A DNA stretch of 7,675 nt from an uncultured Dialister sp. (GTDB lineage: Bacteria > Bacillota > Negativicutes > Veillonellales > Dialisteraceae), in the NCBI GenBank assembly GCA_900543455.1, contig UQRR01000094.1:1-7675 (forward strand). The letters run 5' to 3'. Position 1 is the first letter of the stretch; the number at the start of each line of letters is the position of its first letter. A model generated the notes under the pieces. It searched no databases. It saw only the letters and a list, made by a program, of their open reading frames with translations, and was not told the DNA's origin. Below, one piece after another: positions 1 through 6,000 of this stretch. The translations under genes were made by a program, and so were the position numbers.

Positions 1-78
1 CCACCATTCCTAATTCCTCATTCCTAATTCCTCATTCGCGCAAAGCTTTCATTCATAATCAGTGGACGGAGCCGCCCC
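1..78 (+). repeat. 5' repeat module, copy 1 (left-truncated by window)
   Basis: This 78-bp block recurs at 1037-1114 with 76 of 78 positions identical; the differences are c/a at 19 and c/t at 39 of the repeat. It starts with CCACCA and four heptamers (TTCCTAA, TTCCTCA, TTCCTAA, TTCCTCA at 7-34). A conserved core follows (GCAAAGCTTTCATTCATAAT, then GGACGGAGCCGCCCC). In copies 2 and 3 a GC hairpin lies just outside this block, so here it is probably cut off by the window edge. The module sits immediately upstream of the exonuclease gene and points the same way. Confidence 0.93.
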
Positions 79-84
79 ACGGGC

Positions 85-110
85 TAACCCTGAACCCTAA
101 ACCCTAACCC
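85..110 (+). repeat. AACCCTG/AACCCTA heptamer array
   Basis: Three phased heptamers (AACCCTG 86-92, AACCCTA 93-99, AACCCTA 100-106) plus a partial unit. They resemble a telomere repeat but lie in an ordinary bacterial intergenic position. A related array occurs in the same place relative to the core in copy 3 (reverse strand of 7496-7516). The array takes up the space where a ribosome-binding site for the next gene would be expected. Confidence 0.85.
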
Positions 111-121
111 CCCCAATCATC

Positions 122-709
122 ATGAACTACGTTGCCATCGATTTTGAAACCGCCTACTGGGGACCGGCGAATGCCTGCTCACTCGGCATCGTCACCAGCA
201 ATGGCAGAACCATCACGAGCGAATGGTACCACCTCATCCGCCCGTTCTATATGAAATTCGACGCAGACTGCCAGAAAGTGCACGGCATCATGGCAGAAGA
301 CGTCGAGGACGCGCCGACCTTCCAAGACATCTTTGAAGAAATCCGCTCCCGCCTCGAAGGGCAGATCGTCTTCGCGCACAATGCCCGCTTCGACATGGGT
401 GTCCTCGCCTCGTCGATCGCCACCTACGACCTCCCTGACCTGCACTTCACCTACGCTGACACCGTCCCGCTCTCCGTCAAACTCTGGCCGGATATGGAAA
501 ACCACAAACTGAATACCGTCGCTGAAACGCTCGGCTTTGATTTCCATCACCACCACGCCTTAGACGATGCCCGCGCCTGCGAATACATCGTGCGCGCGGC
601 TCTGACCGAGAAATCCCTCTCTTCTCCGAAAGAGCTTCTGAAAGAAACAGGAGAGCCCCTCCGCACCTTCTCCATTGATCGGGCAAAGAAGAAATTGATT
701 TTTAAGTGA
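122..709 (+). CDS. DEDDh-family 3'-5' exonuclease (DnaQ-like, stand-alone)
   Basis: A 195-residue protein related to the proofreading exonuclease domain of DNA polymerase III epsilon. It is expected to remove nucleotides from 3' ends using two metal ions in the cytoplasm. All three exonuclease motifs are visible. Exo I is AIDFET with D7 and E9. Exo II is FAHNARFDMGVL with D91. Exo III is HHHHALDDA with H144 and D149 in the H-x4-D spacing of the DEDDh class. Residues 1-160 form the fold; the last ~35 are a charged tail with no recognisable domain (no BRCT, helicase or polymerase fusion). The start is fixed by the DxE motif at residue 7, yet no purine-rich Shine-Dalgarno precedes the ATG, because a CCCTAA array and a C-run occupy that space. 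The stop TGA is one base before a GACTAGT array. Repair or RNA-processing roles are possible; the substrate cannot be told from sequence. Confidence 0.92.
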   Translation: MNYVAIDFETAYWGPANACSLGIVTSNGRTITSEWYHLIRPFYMKFDADCQKVHGIMAEDVEDAPTFQDIFEEIRSRLEGQIVFAHNARFDMGVLASSIATYDLPDLHFTYADTVPLSVKLWPDMENHKLNTVAETLGFDFHHHHALDDARACEYIVRAALTEKSLSSPKELLKETGEPLRTFSIDRAKKKLIFK

Positions 710-710
710 T

Positions 711-811
711 GGGGACTAGTGACTAGTGACTAGTGACTGGTGGCTGGTGGCTGGTGACTAGAAATTAGTAGCTAGGGATTAGTAGCTAGGGATTAGTGGC
801 TAGGGATTAGG
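711..811 (+). repeat. GACTAGT-type heptamer array after the exonuclease gene
   Basis: Fourteen perfectly phased 7-base units run from 714 to 811: GACTAGT x3, GACTGGT, GGCTGGT x2, GACTAGA, AATTAGT, then alternating AGCTAGG/GATTAGT-type units. The array begins one base after the TGA stop. The 25 bases 710-734 are identical to 1842-1866 at the end of the HAD gene. Because 7 is not a multiple of 3, the repeated unit presents TAG or TGA in every reading frame on both strands. Confidence 0.93.
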
Positions 812-1002
812 AGCACCAAAGGCGCAGGATGGCTGTGCCGCGTAACGGCATCCTTCTACATAGCGGCTCATGCTATCTATTCTAGCTATTCAACAGTTCT
901 TGTTTCTCATTCTGCAGAATTCTGCCTCTTCGAGGCAGTCTATCCCCTGCCCTTCGGGCACCCCCTTCTCCAAGGGGGGACGCGTTTTAAGCTTATTTCA
1001 AT
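812..1002. other. Intergenic stretch with several small hairpins
   Basis: No gene is visible. Short inverted repeats are packed in series: TGCCG/CGGCA (836-850), ATAGC/GCTAT (860-876), and the hairpin cluster annotated separately at 922-978. None is followed by a convincing T-run, so I do not call a terminator here. Confidence 0.6.
922..978 (-). repeat. REP-like paired-hairpin repeat, copy A
   Basis: Three stems in a row: CTGCCTC/GAGGCAG with a TTC loop (922-938), TGCCC/GGGCA with a TTC loop (948-960) and CCCCCTT/AAGGGGG with loop CTCC (961-978). Read on the minus strand, the last two give the order hairpin, TGCCC..GGGCA, GGGGATA. This matches the layout of the copy at 2183-2223 and makes it a diverged member of the same dispersed family. 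Confidence 0.65.
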
Positions 1003-1132
1003 ACTCCGCGGCGCTTCCCTATTTTTATGCGCCGCACCACCATTCCTAATTCCTAATTCCTAATTCCTCATTCGTGCAAAGCTTTCATTCATAATCAGTG
1101 GACGGAGCCGCCCCGCGCACTATCCCTGAACT
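1003..1132 (+). repeat. 5' repeat module, copy 2
   Basis: The most complete plus-strand copy. It contains a hairpin GCGGCGC (1008-1014) / GCGCCGC (1029-1035) with a 14-nt loop, then ACCACCA, four heptamers (TTCCTAA x3, TTCCTCA; 1043-1070), then the core ending GGACGGAGCCGCCCC at 1114. The AACCCTG array is reduced here to a CCCTGAAC remnant (1124-1131). It stands directly upstream of the HAD gene in the same orientation, mirroring copy 1 before the exonuclease. Confidence 0.92.
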
Positions 1133-1144
1133 CATTTTTCCCCC

Positions 1145-1148
1145 GAGG
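1145..1148 (+). promoter_or_regulatory. Ribosome-binding site of the HAD gene
   Basis: GAGG lies 5 nt before the ATG at 1154 and supports that start. It contrasts with the exonuclease gene, which has no such element behind an otherwise matching upstream module. Confidence 0.6.
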
Positions 1149-1153
1149 TCCCT

Positions 1154-1858
1154 ATGCCCCACTACACCACCCTTCTTTTCGATCTGGACGGCACGATCTC
1201 CGAGTCTGCTCCCGGCATTCTTCGCTCCGTCAGGTACGGCCTTGACGCAGTCGGCATCCATGAGACAGATGAGAAAAAGCTCCGCACCTTCATCGGGCCG
1301 CCGCTCAATACGCAGATGAAAAAGCTCTACGGCATGAAAGACGATGACATCGTGACCGCCATCACGAAATTCAGAGAGCTGTATGAAGAAAAGGGCGCGC
1401 TCTTCGACTGCGCGCCCTTTGCCGGCATCGGCGAGCTTCTCTCTTTCGCAAAAGCCGCCGGCTATGTGCTTGCCGTCTCTTCGAGCAAGCCGGAGCCTTT
1501 TGTGAAGCGGATCATTGAAAATTTCGGCTTCACGTCCTACTTCGATGTCATCTGCGGCAGCGATCCCGAGGATGAGCTGAACCAAAATGCGACCATGAGC
1601 CAGAAGGCGCGCATCATCGTAAAGACGCTTTCCCTTCTTCGCGAAAAAGGCTATGACGCAGCGCGTCTTGCGAAGGAAACCGTCATGATCGGTGATACCG
1701 GCTATGACGTGGACGGCGCGCATGACAATCATCTCCCCTGCATCGCCGTCTCCTTCGGCTACGGCAGCCGCGAAGAGCTCGCCGCCCACGGCGCAGACGC
1801 GATCGTGGATACGGTGGGTGAGCTGAGAGAGCTGCTTGGGCTGGGGACTAGTGACTAG
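1154..1858 (+). CDS. HAD-superfamily hydrolase, phosphoglycolate phosphatase-like
   Basis: A 234-residue soluble phosphatase of the HAD subfamily IA type (Gph/PpaX-like) that should dephosphorylate a small phosphometabolite. Motif I is LLFDLDGTISE, with nucleophile D10 and general acid/base D12. A helical cap spans about residues 18-90. Motif II is in AVSSSKPEPF (109-111). Motif III lysine is likely K151 in SQKARII, although K112 is also placed near. Motif IV is MIGDTGYDVDGA with D181 and D185, followed by the family's usual VSFGYGSREEL segment. Length is normal. The final four codons (Gly-Thr-Ser-Asp) and the TAG stop come from a GACTAGT repeat, so the original C-terminus probably ended near ELRELLGL. 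The true substrate is undetermined; phosphoglycolate is only the commonest annotation in this family. The next gene is convergent and separated by terminators. Confidence 0.92.
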   Translation: MPHYTTLLFDLDGTISESAPGILRSVRYGLDAVGIHETDEKKLRTFIGPPLNTQMKKLYGMKDDDIVTAITKFRELYEEKGALFDCAPFAGIGELLSFAKAAGYVLAVSSSKPEPFVKRIIENFGFTSYFDVICGSDPEDELNQNATMSQKARIIVKTLSLLREKGYDAARLAKETVMIGDTGYDVDGAHDNHLPCIAVSFGYGSREELAAHGADAIVDTVGELRELLGLGTSD

Positions 1859-1898
1859 TGACTAGTCACTGGTGACTGGTGACTGGTGACTGGTGACT
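1843..1898 (+). repeat. GACTAGT/GACTGGT heptamer array overlapping the HAD stop
   Basis: Phased units: GACTAGT x3 (1846-1866), CACTGGT, GACTGGT x3 (to 1894) and a final GACT. The first two units lie partly inside the HAD coding sequence, and the TAG at 1856-1858 is its stop. The opening 25 bases equal those after the exonuclease gene. Confidence 0.95.
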
Positions 1899-1944
1899 CC
1901 GACACTTTTCCCGTTCTGCTCCACTCTCTTTTATACCGCCTCTG

Positions 1945-1990
1945 CCCTATCCGGCTCGCTCCGCCCGCCACCTTCCCCTTGAGGGGAAGG
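1945..1990 (-). repeat. REP-like paired-hairpin repeat, copy B
   Basis: It contains the stem CCTTCCCCT/AGGGGAAGG (1971-1990) with a 2-nt loop. Read on the minus strand it continues into GGTGGCGGGCGG..GGATAGGG, the same order as GGTGCCCCGCAGGGGCGGATAGGG in the plus-strand copy at 2183-2223. The second hairpin is degenerate here. The stretch 1899-1944 shows nothing further. Confidence 0.75.
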
Positions 1991-2033
1991 CTTATCTATT
2001 CGCGGCGAAGCCGCCAGCACCATTTCTCATTCA

Positions 2034-2083
2034 AAAAAGGGGCTGTGAAGAAATGAATCCTCATTTCTTCACAGCCCCTTTTT
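2034..2083. terminator. Long perfect bidirectional terminator
   Basis: A perfect 23-bp inverted repeat (2034-2056 with 2061-2083) around the loop ATCC. The stem is GGGGCTGTGAAGAAATGA, flanked by an A-run on the left and a T-run on the right. Each strand therefore reads as GC-containing stem plus U-run, as expected for a rho-independent terminator shared by convergent units. It separates the HAD gene from the minus-strand activase-tetR operon. Confidence 0.9.
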
Positions 2084-2098
2084 ACTTTGTTTTCATTT

Positions 2099-2134
2099 GG
2101 TTCAAGGTTCAGGGTTCAGGGTTCAAGGTTCAGG
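2099..2134 (+). repeat. GGTTCAA/GGTTCAG heptamer array
   Basis: Five phased units (GGTTCAA, GGTTCAG x2, GGTTCAA, GGTTCAG; 2099-2133). The unit is close to the GGGTTCA/GGGTTCG array at 7496-7516 and, in reverse complement, to the AACCCTG array at 86-106. It leads directly into the terminator at 2136. Confidence 0.92.
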
Positions 2135-2135
2135 T

Positions 2136-2157
2136 GGCGGCTTCGCCGCCTTTTTTT
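2136..2157 (+). terminator. Short GC-rich rho-independent terminator
   Basis: Stem GGCGGC/GCCGCC with a TTC loop, followed immediately by seven T. It is oriented to stop plus-strand transcription and so would act as a second stop after 2034-2083. The related inverted motif GGCGAAGCCGCC is present at 2004-2015 without a T-run. Confidence 0.75.
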
Positions 2158-2182
2158 AGAAGATGGTATTCTCGTATCGCAG

Positions 2183-2223
2183 CCTTCCCCATTGGGGAAG
2201 GTGCCCCGCAGGGGCGGATAGGG
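2183..2223 (+). repeat. REP-like paired-hairpin repeat, copy C
   Basis: Two adjacent stems: CCTTCCCC/GGGGAAGG (2183-2201, loop ATT) and GCCCC/GGGGC (2203-2215, loop GCA), then GGATAGGG. This is the cleanest member of the family in the window, in inverted orientation to copies A and B. Confidence 0.8.
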
Positions 2224-2363
2224 TGACTATGGCATGAAAGACAGTTGGGATAAGGTTTCCCGGTCACTCCTATGAGAGCTGCAAGTCCCCCGCGGCAGAT
2301 TGAACGCGAAAATGAGATGTTCGTTATTTCGCATCGCCTCTTTTTGCACGCCAGCTGGGATGA
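2224..2363. other. Intergenic stretch with no recognised content
   Basis: No open frame of useful length, no recognisable RNA gene and no terminator with a T-run for the leftward tetR transcript. It includes a weak inverted pair GCGAAA/TTTCGC (about 2308-2335) and a CCAGCTGG palindrome (2351-2358), neither of which I can interpret. Confidence 0.5.
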
Positions 2364-2426
2364 TCCCTAATCCCTAGTCCCTAGTCACCAGCCCCTAGAC
2401 CCTAGACCCTAGTCACCAGCCCCTAT
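2364..2426 (-). repeat. TCCCTAG/TCACCAG heptamer array at the end of tetR
   Basis: Exactly nine phased 7-base units fill 2364-2426: TCCCTAA, TCCCTAG x2, TCACCAG, CCCCTAG, ACCCTAG x2, TCACCAG, CCCCTAT. On the minus strand, the sense of the operon, the units read CTGGTGA and CTAGGGA. They are thus the same GACTAGT/GACTGGT-type family, in the same orientation relative to the gene as the other two 3' arrays. The last unit contains the tetR TAG stop (2423-2425). Confidence 0.9.
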
Positions 2427-3073
2427 TTACTCTTCTGCAGGATCTCCTTCAGATACTCATTCTTTTCCTTTTTCTCATCCACATTATCGAGGAGGAGGTC
2501 GACATAGCGGGAAAGCGTCGCGTCGTCGGTGTATCCCTGAATGAAGGAATTTCCCTTATTGCTTTCCAGAATGATAGGAAATTCGACGGCTGCGAAGATC
2601 TGCATGGCTTTGAGCTCGAGGTCTTTTTCATCGGTATAGCCGGTGACCTCTGCGACATTCCTGATGACTTTCTCCCAGCACTGGCTGTGGAGAAGAGAGA
2701 GGTAAATGAAGTAGGTGTCCTTGGCGTCCTCACTCGAAGGATTCGAGATGGAACGGAAGAGAGCAGGATGTTCGCGGGCCAGGTGGAAGTAGGCGATGAT
2801 GTATTTCTTCAGCCTTTCGCTCGCCGTCAGGCGGTTGTCATCGAGGTAGGAGACGATATTCTCCAGATTGCCCATCATGTACTCGAGTGCCGCACCGATG
2901 AGCTCTTCCTTGGAGCCGAAGTAGTAGCGCACAGAGGCGATATTGACGCCGGCTGCCTTGGCGATGGAGCGGACTGTGGCTTTCTTGAAGCCCTGCTGCT
3001 GCAGGATGTGAACCGTGGTCTCGATCATCTTTTCACGGACGCGCTCGCCCTTGCCAGTCAATTTTCTCATCAT
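2423..3073 (-). CDS. TetR-family transcriptional regulator
   Basis: A 216-residue DNA-binding repressor-type protein. The N-terminal helix-turn-helix (about residues 13-58) carries the family signature: ATVRSIAKAAGVNIASVRYYFGSKEELI, with the recognition helix near residues 43-51 and the usual Y-F-x-S-K-E-E-L end. The all-helical C-terminal domain (about 65-205) would form the dimer and ligand pocket; it gives no hint of the ligand. The start overlaps the activase stop as ATGA and is preceded by AAAGGGA (3082-3088) 8 nt upstream, so translation is probably coupled. A second ATG follows immediately. Being distal in the operon, it most likely represses the shared promoter; the 15-bp palindrome at 7419-7433 is the best operator candidate. 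A heptamer array starts at its stop codon. Confidence 0.93.
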   Translation of the reverse strand: MMRKLTGKGERVREKMIETTVHILQQQGFKKATVRSIAKAAGVNIASVRYYFGSKEELIGAALEYMMGNLENIVSYLDDNRLTASERLKKYIIAYFHLAREHPALFRSISNPSSEDAKDTYFIYLSLLHSQCWEKVIRNVAEVTGYTDEKDLELKAMQIFAAVEFPIILESNKGNSFIQGYTDDATLSRYVDLLLDNVDEKKEKNEYLKEILQKSK

Positions 3074-6000
3074 AGTGTGGTTCCCTTTCTAAGATTCATG
3101 GTTTTCTGAATGAAAGACATTTCCTTCGGTGCTTTCGTTTTTTCCGTGAGAGCATTCATCATCAGCTTCAGTCGGTTTTCCTGATTCACTTCGCTCGCGC
3201 TGGCATCGCAATCGAGGGCAAGGAAGACCGCTTCCGGATACGCTGCATGCAGCTTATGCACCATGCCTTCCCCGGTGATGTGATTCGGCAGGCAGGCGAA
3301 GGGCTGCAGGCAGACGATACCGCGGCATTCATGATAGAGAAGATCGATCATGTCAGCCGTTAAGAACCAGCCTTCGCCCGCGCGGTTGCCGAGTGAAAGG
3401 TACTGAGAGGCGCGCTTGGCCATCTTCTCGATGCCGGTGATCTCATGGAAACGCTGCGATCTTTTCACCGCCTTTTCGAGCGGCTTCCGATACCATTCGA
3501 AGAGGTAGCGGGAGAAGGTGTCCTTCAGGTCTTCCTTCATGGTGCCATCCATATATTTCCGCTGGAAACGGCTGTCAAGCGAGCCATAGAGGAAGAAATC
3601 AAGCATACCGCTCGCCTCGGCTTCGCCGCCATTCGCTTCGATGGTACGGACGATGTCATTGCTGGCGATGGGGCTGAACTTGACGTAGATCTCCCCGACG
3701 ATGCCGATGCGCGGACGGCGCGGCATATCGGAAAGCGGCAGGCGGTCGAAGTCCTGGATGATACCTTCGATATTCTTTTTATACGATGTGTAGGACTCGC
3801 CGGAAAGGATGGCTTCGATGCAGCGCTTCTGCCAGCTGCGGCAGAGAGTCTCTGCGCTGCCGGGCACTTTCTCATAGGGGCGTGTGCGGTAGAGGCACTG
3901 CTGCAGGGCATCGCCGTAGATGACAGCCTGGATCATACGCCGTCCCATCGAAAGGGAAAAATGGAAGCCGGGCTGGGGCTCGAAGCCATGGGTATTGAGA
4001 GAGAGTACGGGGATATCCGAAAGCCCCGCTTCGTCTAATGCCTTGTGCAGGAATCCGACATAGTTCGACGCACGGCACATGCCGCCCGTCTGAGACAGCA
4101 TGACTGCCGTTTTGGAAAGATCATATTTCCCTGATGTGAGCGCACGCATGAGAGAGCCGATGGTGATGATCGCCGGGTAGCAGGCGTCGTTATTCACACA
4201 GGAAAGCCCCTTGTCGATATCCTCATGGATCGGCGGAATGATCTCGATGTGGTAGCCTTCCCGCTGGACTGCGGCTTCGATGAGGGGGAAATGAATAGGC
4301 GACATTTCCGGTGCCAGGATGGTATAGTCCTTGTCACGCTTCATCGCTTCCGTGAAGACCGCCTTCGGATACTCGATCGGCTTTGCGCTTCCCGTCTCTT
4401 CGCCGCGCTCCTCGATGGCTGCCTTGAGCGAACGCAGGCGGATGCGTACAGCGCCCAGGTTCAAACTCTGATCGATCTTGAGACAGGTATAGAGCCGGCC
4501 GCGCAGGTGCATGATCTCCTGCACCTGATCCGTCACGACCGCATCCAGCCCGCAGCCGAAGGAATTCAGCTCGACGAGCTCCAGATGCGGATGGCGCGTC
4601 ACATAGTCTGCCGCACGGTACAGGCGGCTGTGCCACGTCCACTGGTTCATGACGCGGAGATTCGGATATTCACCGCCGACCATCGCGATGCCGTCTTCCG
4701 AAAGCACCGCCATGCCGAGCTGGTTGATGAGATCCGGGATCGAGTGATTCACCGCCGGATCCACATGGTACGGACGTCCGGCGAGCACGATGCCGATCTC
4801 ATGCTTCTTTCTGATCTCCGCCAGCACCCGCTTCGTCTCAGCGAGCAGTCTTTCCTTGTACTCGCACTCCGCCGCTTCGCCCGCATGGATCGCACTCTGC
4901 AGCTCGGACGAAGAGATGCCCATCGGCGCAAAGACCTTCTTCAGCTGCTTCAAGAGCCGCTTCGGCGCATGCAGCGGCAGGAAGGGATGCAGCAGCTTCA
5001 CCTTGTACTTCCTGAGGATCTCATCCATATTCGCTTCGATATTTTCCGGATACGATGCGACCATCGGGCAGTGGTAGCTGTTCGTACTGCCCTCATCCGG
5101 CCCCTTGTCGATGCAGGGATACCAGATGAGATCCGGATGGCGCTTTGCTAGATCCGCCACATGCGTGTGCGCGAGCTTCGCCGGGAAGCACTCGGAATAC
5201 GACGGGATCGTCTCCATCGCTTCTGTAGAGATCTCGCGGATCTGCTCCGAGGATGTGAGGACACGATAGCCGAGGCGTCCGAAGAAGGCATGCCAGAAGG
5301 GGAAGTCCTCATACATATTGAGCACTCGCGGGATGCCGACCGTGCCGCGCTTCGCTTCCTTCGGAGAAAGCGGACGGCGATGCCAGATGACATCCTCCTT
5401 CCAGCGGTACATATTCGGAAGCGATGAGTGCGGCGCGCTCTTGCCCGTCAGCATCAGGGAGGCCCCGCGCTCACAGCGATTCCCCGAGACGAAGGCACGG
5501 CCATCATTGAATCGCGTCAGCGTGATCATGCAGTGATTGCCGCAGCCCGGGCAGCGCTTCATTTCATTCGTATACGACAGCGCCTTCAATTTCTCCGGTG
5601 TCACAAGCGTGGACACATGCCCCGCCGGACAGGTATCCCGCGTGATGAGCGCCATGCCATACGCCCCCATCAGCCCCGCCACATCCGGACGGATGACCTC
5701 TCTTCCGAGGAGCAGCTCCAGCGCACGAAGCACCGCATCATTGTAGAAGGTCCCGCCCTGCACCACGACCCGCTCGCCCAAGTCAGACGCCTTCTTCAGG
5801 CGGATGACCTTGTAGAGCGCATTCTTGATGACCGAGTAGGAGAGACCCGCAGAAATATCTGCGACCGAGACGCCATTCTTCTGTGCCTCCCGCACACGGG
5901 AATTCATGAAAACCGTGCAGCGCGAGCCCAGATCCACCGGATGCTTGGCTGAGAGCGCGATCTTGGCGAAATGCCCGATATCCATCCCCAGCGACCGGGC

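Noticed and set aside
85..110. True telomere repeat or linear replicon end
   Set aside because: Only three units, internal to a normal gene-bearing stretch and followed by a gene; it belongs with the other 7-bp arrays.
711..811. CRISPR array
   Set aside because: Seven-base contiguous units with no spacers and no cas genes in the window.
961..990. Terminator for the exonuclease gene at the CCCCCTT/AAGGGGG hairpin
   Set aside because: The stem is followed by GACGCG before four T, which is not a proper U-run; it fits better as part of the hairpin repeat family.
1085..1789. Minus-strand open frame of 234 codons opposite the HAD gene
   Set aside because: The plus-strand frame has all four HAD motifs; the antisense frame runs into the repeat module and resembles nothing.
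4225..5151. Long plus-strand open frame (308 codons) antisense to the activase gene
   Set aside because: Arginine/aspartate/histidine-rich composition typical of the complement of a GC-rich gene, no recognisable domain, and the opposite strand has clear activase motifs throughout.
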